Assembly: GCF_900104485.1 (NCBI RefSeq)
Contig: NZ_FMXQ01000006.1
Location: 124,001 to 188,000, forward strand
Origin: Bauldia litoralis
Lineage (GTDB): Bacteria; Pseudomonadota; Alphaproteobacteria; Rhizobiales; Kaistiaceae
DNA: 64,000 bases
Reading direction: 5' to 3'
Shown: positions 30,911 to 40,831 of the stretch, in pieces
Layout of the letters: each line of letters opens with the position of its first letter
Numbering within the stretch: position 1 is the stretch's first letter
Notes under the pieces: generated by a model
Database searches by the model: none
Seen by the model: only the letters and a program-made list of their open reading frames with translations
Told to the model about the DNA's origin: nothing
Made by a program: the position numbers and the translations under genes

Positions 30911-30939
30911 GATGTATGAACTTATTTCGGGGGTTTCAA
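30911..30939 (-). promoter_or_regulatory. groESL promoter
   Basis: On the minus strand TTGAAA (30939-30934) and TACATC (30916-30911) are separated by 17 bases. The -35 is preceded by C (CTTGAAA), which would also suit a heat-shock sigma factor. Position relative to CIRCE is as expected for an HrcA-controlled promoter. Confidence 0.6.
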
Positions 30940-31161
30940 GAAAAATCGGAATAACTATTAGGTTCAGGTACCTTGGATAATTCCAAATATTTAATAGGGG
31001 CCATTTCTGTTTCGTCCCTATAATAAAAAAGCGAGCCATCGCCGACTTTTTCTAGACAGGATAGTTGGCGGTTCACGACAGACGCCTTCAAGGCGTGATT
31101 GCGCCGAAGAATTCGGGGGAGACTCGCGTGAGGGCTCCCGCTTCGATCCCGGAGATCGACC

Positions 31162-31440
31162 ATGAGCCTCAGCTTTCCAAATACCAGTCGCAGTTACGAT
31201 TCGGATCGGCATCGCATCCGCTTCTGGGGTCACGACAACGCAATGGAAGTCTCGTTCTTCCTGGAGGAGAACGCGATCTTTGCGCTTTATCCGGAGACCC
31301 GCCCGATGGAGGCGGCAATCCTCGAAGCCTTCGATGCCGCCCGCGACAAGATCATTGCGGTCGCTTCGAGGACGTATCGTCCGCGCGAGCATCGCAGCTT
31401 CTACACACTCACTGCCGACCAGTTTTCAGGTGCGCGATGA
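31162..31440 (+). CDS. DUF1488 family protein
   Basis: This is a 92-residue protein starting MSLSFPNTSRSYDSDRHRIR, with FWGHDNAMEVSFFLEE and HRSFYTLTADQF, which resembles the DUF1488 family common in Hyphomicrobiales. No function is established. It is divergent from groESL across about 260 AT-richer bases that contain a TATAAT hexamer at 31019 without a good -35 partner. Its stop overlaps the next small gene by four bases (ATGA), so the two are probably translated together. Confidence 0.7.
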   Translation: MSLSFPNTSRSYDSDRHRIRFWGHDNAMEVSFFLEENAIFALYPETRPMEAAILEAFDAARDKIIAVASRTYRPREHRSFYTLTADQFSGAR

Positions 31441-31715
31441 CGATGCGGACCAGTCGCGAGACCGTGACGTTCAAACAACCCTTCACCCTGTCGGGTATCG
31501 AGGGTGACCTGCCGCCTGGAACCTACGATGTGGAGACGGACGAGGTCTTGATCGCCGACCTGTCCTTCGTCGCCTGGCGTCGCGTTGCCACGACGATCCA
31601 CGTGCGGCGCGCCGGGGTCTCTCAGGCTCACCGCGTTGACGCCGTCGATCTCGACGCAAGCCTTCTGCGCGATGCCGGATTGACGGTTCGTGGTTCGGGA
31701 GAAAATCCCGCCTAG
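31437..31715 (+). CDS. small hypothetical protein downstream of DUF1488
   Basis: This is a 92-residue protein that I cannot assign. It begins MTMRTSRETVTFKQPFTLSG and continues with GDLPPGTYDVETDEVLI; the GxYxVETDEE-like pattern recurs in small alphaproteobacterial proteins. The start at 31437 gives an ATGA overlap with the DUF1488 gene; a second ATG lies two codons on. It ends overlapping the convergent dctM stop codon by four bases. Confidence 0.65.
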   Translation: MTMRTSRETVTFKQPFTLSGIEGDLPPGTYDVETDEVLIADLSFVAWRRVATTIHVRRAGVSQAHRVDAVDLDASLLRDAGLTVRGSGENPA

Positions 31716-33016
31716 TCGATGAACTTGCCCATCAGCATGCGCGGCAGCCAAAGCGTGAGCGCCGGAAACAGGATGACGATGGCGAGGATCACCAGCATCG
31801 GCGCCAGAATGATGCCGACATCCCGCAATGCTTGTCGGACGGTGATCTTGCCGATCGAGCAGGAAATCAGCAGGCACAACCCGTAGGGCGGCGTCACCAG
31901 GCCGAAGGCGAGGCTGATGATGCCGATGATGGCGAAGTGGATCGGATGCATGCCGACCGCCTGGGTGACGGGGAAGAGCACCGTGCCGAGGATGATGATC
32001 GCCGGGATCGCATCGATGAAGCAGCCGATCACCAGGAAGGATATCGCCACCGCGAAGCCCATTTCGGTGACGCCGAGGTCGAGCGCCTGGACATAGGTGA
32101 CGAGCGCCGCGGGAATCCTGAAATAGGCGAGGATCCAGCCGAAGGCGCTTGCCGTGCCAATGCAGAAGAGGGCGATCGAGGCGAAGCGCCCGGTATCGTA
32201 GAGGACGTGGCCGAGCTGGCGGATGCCGACCGAGCGGTAGACCAGCATGCCGAGGATCAGCGCATAGATCGCCGCGACCACCGATGCCTCGGTCGGGGTG
32301 AACAGCCCGCCGACAATGCCGCCGACGATGATGATCGGCGTCATCAGGGCGAGGAAGGCTCCGGCGACGGCGCGGGCCAGTTCGACCAGCGTGGCGCGGT
32401 CATGCAGGCCCATGCCATGGCGGCGGGCATAGAGATAGACGGTCAGCATCTGGGCGCCGGCGATCAGCGCGCCGGGGATGACGCCGGCAAGGAACAGGCC
32501 GCCGATCGAGACCGACATCAGCCCGCCCCACACCACCATCAGGATCGACGGCGGGATGATGACGCCCATCACCGAGGAACAGGCGGTGACAGCGACGGCA
32601 AAGGAAGACGAGAAGCCCTCCTTCTTCATCTGCGGGATGAGCAGCGAGCCGATCCCCGCGGCGTCGGCGGTCGAACTGCCGGAGATGCCGGCGAAGAACA
32701 TCGAGACGACGACGTTGACGTGACCGAGTCCCCCCGGCAGGTGCCCGACGAGGGCGCGCGCCAGTCGTATCAGCCGGTCGGTGATGCCGGCGACATTCAT
32801 CAGGTTGGCGGCGAGCAGGAAGAAGGGCACCGCCAGCAGGATGAAGGAATTGTAGGAGCGGAACATCTCCTGGAGGAGCAGCACCGGCGTCAGCCGCGGC
32901 TCGATGAAGAAGACCGGCAGACAGGCCAGCGCCAGCGCGAAGGCCACCGGCACCCGCAGGATGATGAAGAACAGGAAGGTGCCGAACAGCAGCGCCGCGA
33001 CAAATCCGGGGGTCAT
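31712..33016 (-). CDS. dctM: TRAP transporter large permease (DctM)
   Basis: This 434-residue inner-membrane protein is the main permease of a tripartite ATP-independent periplasmic transporter, driving uptake of an organic acid with a Na+ or H+ gradient. About twelve helices are visible. GISGSSTADAAGIGSLLIP and CSSVMGVIIPPSILMVVWG are the characteristic re-entrant hairpin motifs, and LAFGLVTPPYGLCLL lies near the end. It overlaps dctQ by four bases and belongs to the dctP-dctQ-dctM operon. Confidence 0.94.
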   Translation of the reverse strand: MTPGFVAALLFGTFLFFIILRVPVAFALALACLPVFFIEPRLTPVLLLQEMFRSYNSFILLAVPFFLLAANLMNVAGITDRLIRLARALVGHLPGGLGHVNVVVSMFFAGISGSSTADAAGIGSLLIPQMKKEGFSSSFAVAVTACSSVMGVIIPPSILMVVWGGLMSVSIGGLFLAGVIPGALIAGAQMLTVYLYARRHGMGLHDRATLVELARAVAGAFLALMTPIIIVGGIVGGLFTPTEASVVAAIYALILGMLVYRSVGIRQLGHVLYDTGRFASIALFCIGTASAFGWILAYFRIPAALVTYVQALDLGVTEMGFAVAISFLVIGCFIDAIPAIIILGTVLFPVTQAVGMHPIHFAIIGIISLAFGLVTPPYGLCLLISCSIGKITVRQALRDVGIILAPMLVILAIVILFPALTLWLPRMLMGKFID

Positions 33017-33492
33017 GGCGCGTTACGCATGGTGAGGACCTCGCCGACGATCTTCTCGACGCTGAAGACGAAGAACAGGAAGCCGGCGATCGGCCAGGCG
33101 GCGAAGATCCAGTTCATCGGCAATTCGGCGATCTCGGAAGTCTGGAACCAGCCGAATTCGATGAAGTCCCAGCCGTACCAGATGAAGACCAGGCCGACCA
33201 AAAGGATCATCAGGTGGACGAAGATCCGCTTGGCGGCCTCGACTTTCGGGTTCAGGGCCGGCGGCAGGACGTCGAGGTCGAAATGGGTGCCGTCGCGAAC
33301 CGCGCACATGGCGCCGATCATGATCATCCAGACGAAGCAGAAGCGGGCGATCTCCTCCGTCCAGATGTAGCGCGGAATGATGCCGGTGAAGCGCGACAGG
33401 ATCTGCATCGTCACCGGGATCAGCAGCCCGGCGATCAGCGTCGCGAGCAGCACCTTCAGGACGAGGTGAATGGCGTCGAGGATACGGGTCAT
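33013..33492 (-). CDS. dctQ: TRAP transporter small permease (DctQ)
   Basis: This 159-residue protein has four membrane helices. RFTGIIPRYIWTEEIARFCF and the following FVWMIMIGAMCAVRDGTHFD carry the conserved W-x-E-E and the cytoplasmic motif of small TRAP subunits. It pairs with DctM and lies 95 bases downstream of dctP. Confidence 0.92.
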   Translation of the reverse strand: MTRILDAIHLVLKVLLATLIAGLLIPVTMQILSRFTGIIPRYIWTEEIARFCFVWMIMIGAMCAVRDGTHFDLDVLPPALNPKVEAAKRIFVHLMILLVGLVFIWYGWDFIEFGWFQTSEIAELPMNWIFAAWPIAGFLFFVFSVEKIVGEVLTMRNAP

Positions 33493-33587
33493 GGAACGGC
33501 GCGCGCTCCCCTGGCGCTGGAGTCCACACGGCGACCGGGGCGCCGCGAAAGCGGCACCCCGACCTGTTTAAGGCGGCGAATTTTCGC

Positions 33588-34613
33588 CTACTCGATGGCC
33601 TGGATGTTGACCAGGACCTCGCCGGCGCCGAGCTCTTCGGCATAGGCCTTGAGCACCGGGTCGGCGAGTTCCAGCATCTTGTCGCGGTCGGTGAACTCGA
33701 CCGTCTCAAGCCAGCCCTTCTCTTCCATCGCGCTCAGCTTGGCGGCATCCTCGCCGCTTTCGATGTCGCGACCGAATTTGCCGGCCTCGGCTCCGGAGGA
33801 GATGATGCAATCCTGCAGGCCCTCGGGCAGCCGCTGGAAGGTCTTGTTGGAGATGAAGAGCGGCCGCACGGTGATGGCGTGCTTGGTCAGCGTGACATAC
33901 GGCCCGACCTCGTAGAACTTCATCTGCTCGATGCCGGCGGCCTCGTTCTCCGCCGCCTCGATGACACCGGTCGAGATGCCGTTATACACCTCGTTATAGG
34001 CGATGACGGTCGGCGCGGCGCCGATCGCGTCGAAGACGCGGGTCCAGATCGGCGCACCCTGCATGCGGATCGGCAGGTCCTGCATCTCCTCGAGGTTGCT
34101 GATCTTCTTGTTGGCGAAGACGTTGCGGGTTCCGCCGCCGGCATAGCCGAGGAGGATGACGTCCGCCGTCTTGAGGATGTCGTCGGCGACCGGCTTCAGG
34201 CCGTCCTCCTGCAGCACCTTCTGCCAATGGTCCTCGTCCCGGAACAGGAACGGCATGTCCATCAGCGGCGCCATCTTCGAGAAGGTCGACATATGGGCCG
34301 GCGAGGCGACGGCATAGTCGACCGACAGGCCCTGGTTCATGTAGGCGACATAGTCTTTCTCAAGGCCGAGCTCGGAGTTGAGATGCAGCTCGAAGATCAC
34401 CGGCTCGTCCGTGTAGCAGGCCTGAACCAGCTCCTCGAACTTGCGCATGGTCTTGGTGAAGGCGTGGTTCTCGTCGAACTGGCTGGCGCCGATCAGCGTG
34501 ATGTCGGCACTGGCGGGCGACGCTGCGACCGACATTAGTCCGACAAGGGCGAGTCCGGCGACGGTCATCCCGCCGCGCTGCGCAATCCTGCGCGTGAGGT
34601 CTTTGCTTGGCAT
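33588..34613 (-). CDS. dctP: TRAP transporter substrate-binding protein (DctP)
   Basis: This periplasmic binding protein captures the substrate for DctQM. The 341-residue product has a signal peptide (GGMTVAGLALVGLMSVAASPASA) followed by ITLIGASQFDENHAFTKTM. PIRMQGAPIWTRVFDAIGAA holds the Arg that binds the substrate carboxylate, and EVYNGISTGVIEAAENEAAG is the family hallmark. I use the ATG at 34613 since CGGGAG lies eight bases before it; a GTG three codons upstream is the alternative. The ligand is probably a C4- or related carboxylate. Confidence 0.92.
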   Translation of the reverse strand: MPSKDLTRRIAQRGGMTVAGLALVGLMSVAASPASADITLIGASQFDENHAFTKTMRKFEELVQACYTDEPVIFELHLNSELGLEKDYVAYMNQGLSVDYAVASPAHMSTFSKMAPLMDMPFLFRDEDHWQKVLQEDGLKPVADDILKTADVILLGYAGGGTRNVFANKKISNLEEMQDLPIRMQGAPIWTRVFDAIGAAPTVIAYNEVYNGISTGVIEAAENEAAGIEQMKFYEVGPYVTLTKHAITVRPLFISNKTFQRLPEGLQDCIISSGAEAGKFGRDIESGEDAAKLSAMEEKGWLETVEFTDRDKMLELADPVLKAYAEELGAGEVLVNIQAIE

Positions 34614-34809
34614 GCGTTTCACTCCCGGTAACTTTTTTGTTCATTGCTTGCATGATCAGCTTAGGGTGTTCTGCGCGCGTGTAAATGGTTCAAGCTACCA
34701 ACGATTGAGATCACCGGCCTGGGGGAGGCGACCCGCGCTCGCCACAATCCACCTCTAGTGGTATCGCTACGGTTGGAACCACGGGGTCTGCGGCGTATGA
34801 GGTTCTTCC

Positions 34810-35484
34810 TTGGCCACCATTGACATTGCTGCCGAACTCGACGGCACCGTTCTCTTCGGTGGGCTCGATGAAGCCGACCTGCGCCGGCTCGCCGGCATCG
34901 CCCGGGAGAGCAACCTTGCCGCGACCGAGACCCTCTTCGACCAGGGCGATGAATCGGACGGCCTCTACATCGTCGTATCCGGCATCATCCGCATCTACCT
35001 GACCGCCGACGACACCCGCGAGGCGACGATCAACCTCCTGGAGGAGGGCGAGGTAATCGGCGAGATGGCGCTGCTCGACGGGCTACCGCGCAGCGCTGGC
35101 GCCGCGGCGTTGACCGACGCCAAGCTGATCTTCATTCCCCGCGAGCCGTTCATGTCGCTGCTCGACACGACGCCGCGCCTTGCCCGGCAGATCATCCTGA
35201 TGCTGTGCGAGCGGCTGCGGGCGGCCAATTCCCAGGTCGACCAGGCCATCTTCCACGACCTGCGCCACCGGCTGCTGGTGCTGCTGCGCCAACTGGCGAT
35301 GATCCATGGCCGCATCGAGGCCGAAGTTGCCATCGTCGACCTCGAACTGACCCAGGGAACGCTCGCCCAGATGCTGGGATCGAGCCGCGAGGCGGTCAAC
35401 AAGCAGCTTCGGGCGCTGGCCAAGGAAGACAAGATCCGGATGAACGGGCCGCATATCGAGATTTACCGCTCGACCCGCGACTGA
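34810..35484 (+). CDS. CRP/FNR superfamily transcriptional regulator
   Basis: This is a 224-residue regulator with an N-terminal cyclic-nucleotide-binding fold (ETLFDQGDESDGLYIVVSG, then EEGEVIGEMALLDGLPRSAG) and a C-terminal winged helix (LTQGTLAQMLGSSREAVNKQ). It lacks the cysteine cluster that would make it an oxygen-sensing FNR; its single Cys is in the dimer helix (LMLCERLRAA). The recognition helix has SREAVNK, nearer to CRP than to FNR. The start is a TTG at 34810. It is divergent from the TRAP operon and points into the hydrogenase operon, so it may control either. Confidence 0.87.
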   Translation: MATIDIAAELDGTVLFGGLDEADLRRLAGIARESNLAATETLFDQGDESDGLYIVVSGIIRIYLTADDTREATINLLEEGEVIGEMALLDGLPRSAGAAALTDAKLIFIPREPFMSLLDTTPRLARQIILMLCERLRAANSQVDQAIFHDLRHRLLVLLRQLAMIHGRIEAEVAIVDLELTQGTLAQMLGSSREAVNKQLRALAKEDKIRMNGPHIEIYRSTRD

Positions 35485-35520
35485 CGTCCGTCGCCGGCAC
35501 GCCGGCTTCTCCCCGATGAA

Positions 35521-35534
35521 TTGACCTCGCGCAA
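35521..35534 (+). promoter_or_regulatory. possible degenerate FNR/FixK-type box upstream of the hydrogenase operon
   Basis: TTGAC-CTCG-CGCAA matches the TTGAC-N4-GTCAA box at eight of ten positions. If used at -41.5 it predicts a transcription start near 35569, which suits the TTG start of hyhB at 35588. It is weaker than the two boxes near 50.8 and 57.2 kb and could be chance. Confidence 0.35.
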
Positions 35535-35587
35535 TACAGCCGGCCGGATTCGTGGTTGGATGCCGGGTGACGTCGGAGGAGGCGCCC

Positions 35588-36706
<1,119 letters not shown>

Positions 36707-36725
36707 AGGCTCAGGGAGACGGAGA

Positions 36726-37196
36726 ATGGCGGTCGAAGGACTGGAGCGCATCGTCAGGGATCACCCCTTCTTCAAGGGGCTCGACGAGTCGTTCCTCGAA
36801 CTGGTCTGCGGCTGCGCGCAGAATGTGCGCTTCGAGGCCGGCGCGTATCTCTTTCGCGAAGGCGGACCGGCCGATCAGCTCTACCTGATCCGCGAAGGCA
36901 GGGTGGCGCTGGAGATCGCCGCGCCGGGAAGCGGCGCCGTGACGTTCCAGACCGTCTCCGAAGGCGAGATCGTCGGTATCTCCTGGCTCTTTCCACCCTA
37001 TCGCTGGACCTATGACGCCCGCGCCATGGAGCGGGTGCGGGCGATCGGCATGGACGCGACCTGCCTGCGCACCAAGTGCGAGGCCGACCACGACCTCGGG
37101 TATGACGTGATGAAGCGGCTGGTGCCGATCCTCTTTCAGCGCCTGCAGGCGACGCGGCTGCAGGTTCTCGACATCTACGGGAAGCCGGCGGCGTGA
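36726..37196 (+). CDS. cyclic nucleotide-binding domain protein in the hydrogenase operon
   Basis: This 156-residue protein is a lone cyclic-nucleotide-binding (CRP N-terminal) domain without a DNA-binding helix-turn-helix. FRPHPFF-like start is replaced by IVRDHPFFKGLDESFLELVC, followed by AGAYLFREGGPADQLYLIREG and VSEGEIVGISWLFPPYRW. The usual phosphate-binding cassette is altered: GEIVGISWL replaces the GExxGE...R pattern, so nucleotide binding is doubtful. It sits between hyhB and hyhG and overlaps hyhG by four bases (GTGA). Similar proteins occur in other group 3b operons; a structural or regulatory role in the hydrogenase complex is inference. Confidence 0.8.
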   Translation: MAVEGLERIVRDHPFFKGLDESFLELVCGCAQNVRFEAGAYLFREGGPADQLYLIREGRVALEIAAPGSGAVTFQTVSEGEIVGISWLFPPYRWTYDARAMERVRAIGMDATCLRTKCEADHDLGYDVMKRLVPILFQRLQATRLQVLDIYGKPAA

Positions 37197-38035
37197 CCAT
37201 GGTGCAGCCGGCGAGCCACGACCCGATGGTGCCGCAGGTGATGCGGGTCGCCCAGGCACAACTGGACGCGCCCGATGTCTTTACCCTGAAGCTTGAGCCG
37301 GAGGCGGACCTGCCGCGCTTCACCCCCGGCCAGTTCAACATGCTGACCGCCTTCGGCGTCGGCGAGTCGGCGATCAGCGTCAGCGGCGACCCGGCCAGCG
37401 GCGACGGCATCGTCCACACCATTCGCGCCGTTGGCGCTGTGTCGCGGGCGCTGACCGAGCTGCGCGTAGGCGACTCGCTCGGCCTGCGCGGCCCCTTCGG
37501 GGTCGGCTGGCCGATGGAGGAACTCTACGGCAAGGACGTCATCCTGCTTGCCGGCGGTATCGGCCTGGCGCCGCTCCGCCCGGCGATCTACCGGCTGCTG
37601 GCCGAGCGCGAGCGTTTCGGTGCGGTGGCGATCCTCTACGGCACGCGGAGCCCTGCCGATATCCTGTTTCGCAGCGAGGTCGAATCTTGGCGTCAGCGTC
37701 TCGATGTCGACGTGCATGTGACGGTCGATCATGCCGACGAGAGCTGGCACGGTCAGGTCGGCGTCGTGACGACGCTGCTGCCGCGCATCGCCTTCGATCC
37801 GGGCCGGACCGTTGCGCTCCTGTGCGGGCCCGAGATCATGATGCGCTTCGGCGTCCAGGCGCTGGGCAGCGTCGGCGTGCCGGACGAGGGGATGTACCTG
37901 TCGATGGAGCGCAGCATGAAATGCGGGATCGGCCTATGTGGCCATTGCCAGTTCTCGCCGGCCTTCGTCTGCAAGGACGGGCCGGTCTTCCGCTACGACC
38001 AGATCCGCTACCTGCTGGCGCTGAAGGAGCTCTAG
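37193..38035 (+). CDS. hyhG: group 3b hydrogenase FAD/NAD(P)-binding subunit (HyhG-type)
   Basis: This 280-residue ferredoxin-NADP reductase-like flavoprotein links the hydrogenase to NAD(P)[18 protein letters not shown] is the FAD-binding region, [16 protein letters not shown] the pyridine-nucleotide phosphate loop, and [10 protein letters not shown] with a later FVC (Cys-x4-Cys-x2-Cys...Cys) binds a 2Fe-2S cluster, as in dihydroorotate dehydrogenase electron-transfer subunits. The start may be the GTG at 37193 (overlapping the upstream stop) or the ATG at 37199. It ends three bases before hyhS. Confidence 0.9.
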   Translation: MTMVQPASHDPMVPQVMRVAQAQLDAPDVFTLKLEPEADLPRFTPGQFNMLTAFGVGESAISVSGDPASGDGIVHTIRAVGAVSRALTELRVGDSLGLRGPFGVGWPMEELYGKDVILLAGGIGLAPLRPAIYRLLAERERFGAVAILYGTRSPADILFRSEVESWRQRLDVDVHVTVDHADESWHGQVGVVTTLLPRIAFDPGRTVALLCGPEIMMRFGVQALGSVGVPDEGMYLSMERSMKCGIGLCGHCQFSPAFVCKDGPVFRYDQIRYLLALKEL

Positions 38036-38037
38036 GG

Positions 38038-38806
<769 letters not shown>

Positions 38807-38817
<11 letters not shown>

Positions 38818-40111
38818 GACCAAGACCATCAAGGTCGATTACCTTGCCCGGGTCGAGGGCGAGGGCGCCTTCAAGGTGGTGGTCCGCGATGGGGTGGTGG
38901 AGTCGGCGGAGCTTGCGATCTTCGAGCCGCCGCGCTTCTTCGAGGCCTTCATGCGCGGCCGTGATTTCTCGGAAGCGCCCGACATCACCGCCCGGATCTG
39001 CGGTATCTGCCCGGTCGCCTACCAGATGAGCTCGGTCCACGCGATGGAGGACGCGCTCGGCGTCACCGTCGACGGGCCGCTGCGCGACCTACGGCGGCTG
39101 ATCTATTGCGGCGAATGGATCGAGAGCCACACGCTGCATGTCTACATGCTGCATGCGCCGGATTTCCTCGGCTATGCCGGCGCCATCGACATGGCCCGTG
39201 ACCACGCCGAGGTGGTCCGCAAGGGGCTGGCGCTGAAGAAGGCCGGCAACGACATCGTCAATCTGGTCGGCGGCCGCGAAATTCATCCGATCAACGTCAA
39301 GGTCGGCGGCTTCTACCGGACGCCCACCCGGCGCGAACTCGAACCGCTGGCCGAAACGCTGAAGACGGCGCGCGACCTTGCGCTCGAGACCGTCAAGCTG
39401 GTGGCGGGCTTCGACTTCCCCGACCGCGAGCGAGACTATGTCAACGTCTCGCTCAGTCATCCCGGCGAGTATCCTTTCAACGAGGGCCGCATCGTCTCGA
39501 ATGGCGGTCTCGATATCGCGGTCGCCGACTACGACAAGCATTTCAGGGAAATCCATGTCGAGCGGTCGACGGCGCTGCAGGCCGAGATGCTCGGCGTCGG
39601 CTCCTACCTGGTCGGTCCGATCTCCCGCTACAATCTCAACTTCGACCGGCTGTCGCCGCTGGCGCAGGAGGCGGCGCGGGAAGCCGGCCTCGGACCGGTC
39701 TGCAACAATCCCTTCCGCAGCATCATCGTCCGCTCGGTCGAGATCCTCTACGCCTGTGACGAGGCGCTGCGCATCATCGCCGACTACCGGCAACCCGACC
39801 GGCCGGCGGTCGAGATACGCCCGCGCGCCGGCATTGGTTACGCGGCGACCGAAGCCCCGCGCGGGTTACTCTATCACCGCTACCGGCTGGAGGAGGACGG
39901 CAGCATTGCCGAGGCGCAGATCGTGCCGCCGACCTCGCAGAACCAGCCGAGCATCGAGGAGGACCTGCGCAGCTATGTCGGCGGCTGGCTCGACCTCGAC
40001 GACGAGGCGCTGCAGCATCGCTGCGAGCAGACGGTGCGCAACTACGACCCCTGCATTTCCTGCTCGACCCATTTCCTCAAGCTCGAACGCATCGACGAGA
40101 CCAGCCGATGA
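38807..40111 (+). CDS. hyhL: group 3b [NiFe] hydrogenase large (catalytic) subunit (HyhL-type)
   Basis: This 434-residue subunit binds the Ni-Fe(CN)2CO active site that splits or forms H2. The L1 motif [11 protein letters not shown] holds Cys65 and Cys68, and the L2 motif DPCISCSTH holds Cys416 and Cys419. A 12-residue tail ([12 protein letters not shown]) follows His422, the part removed by the maturation protease encoded next. I start at the ATG at 38807 because the family begins [20 protein letters not shown]; the frame is open further upstream inside hyhS. Confidence 0.95.
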
Positions 40112-40575
40112 CGACCGGCACTCTCATCGTCGGCATCGGCAACCCCGATCGTGGTGACGACGGAGTCGGTCGGCTGGTCGCCCGACGGCTGAAGGCGATG
40201 GTCGCGCCGGAGGTGCGCGTCGTGGAACACGACGGCGAGGCAGCGTCGCTTCTGGCCTGTCTCGAGGGTGTCCGGACGGCGTTTCTGATCGACGCATGCG
40301 TGTCCGGAGGGGCGCCCGGGGCCGTCCGCCGGCTGAATCTGGACGAGGACGGCGGCGCGTTGCCCGACCTGCAGTTCGGTCTCTCGACCCATGGCTTCGG
40401 CCTGGCGGAAGCGATCGCGCTCGGCCAGGCGCTTGGAAATCTGCCGCCGCGCACGGTGGTCTTTGCGATCGAGGCGGGCGGCTTCGAGACAGGCGCGGCA
40501 CTCACCCCGGCGGTGGCGGACGCCATCGAGACGGTGGCGGGCATGGTCGCGGACGAGGTGATGCAGGATGCATGA
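40108..40575 (+). CDS. hydrogenase maturation protease (HyaD/HycI family)
   Basis: This 155-residue endopeptidase trims the C-terminus of the large subunit after nickel insertion. The start [18 protein letters not shown] contains the conserved Asp/Glu region that senses nickel, and [10 protein letters not shown] and [13 protein letters not shown] are further family segments. It overlaps hyhL by four bases (ATGA) and hypA by eight, consistent with a dedicated protease for HyhL. Confidence 0.92.
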   Translation: MTTGTLIVGIGNPDRGDDGVGRLVARRLKAMVAPEVRVVEHDGEAASLLACLEGVRTAFLIDACVSGGAPGAVRRLNLDEDGGALPDLQFGLSTHGFGLAEAIALGQALGNLPPRTVVFAIEAGGFETGAALTPAVADAIETVAGMVADEVMQDA

Positions 40576-40831
40576 AGCGTCGCTGATGAAGAACCTGATG
40601 GCGAAGATCGACGCCATTGCCGATGAGGAAAACGCCCGGCGCGTGGTGGCAGTTTCGGTCTGGCTGGGGGCGCTCAGTCACATGACCGAGGAGCATTTCG
40701 GCGAGCATTTCCGCCATTCCGCGGCCGGCACGAGGGCCGAAGGCGCGCGGATCGACGCGACTCTTTCCGACGATCCCGGTCACGCCAATGCGCAGGACGT
40801 CCTGCTGGAAAGTGTCGAGGTTGAAACCTGA
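40568..40831 (+). CDS. hypA: truncated HypA-like nickel metallochaperone lacking the zinc domain
   Basis: HypA normally delivers nickel to the hydrogenase large subunit with HypB. The N-terminus [17 protein letters not shown] keeps the Ni-binding Met-His-Glu start, and VVAVSVWLGALSHMTEEHF and GTRAEGARIDATLSDD match the family. At 87 residues it is about 25 shorter than usual. The whole zinc-binding loop (normally two Cys-x2-Cys pairs) is absent and the protein contains no cysteine; the sequence passes straight to DVLLESVEVE, the normal end. The reading frame is intact, so it looks like an in-frame domain loss, not decay. Confidence 0.82.
   Translation: MHEASLMKNLMAKIDAIADEENARRVVAVSVWLGALSHMTEEHFGEHFRHSAAGTRAEGARIDATLSDDPGHANAQDVLLESVEVET

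Noticed and set aside
31019..31024. TATAAT hexamer ahead of the DUF1488 gene
   Set aside because: No acceptable -35 element lies 16-18 bases upstream; kept only as a remark.
31832..33370. 512-codon plus-strand ORF opposite dctM and dctQ
   Set aside because: Antisense to clear membrane proteins; hydrophilic Asp/His/Arg-rich composition is the usual mirror of hydrophobic codons.
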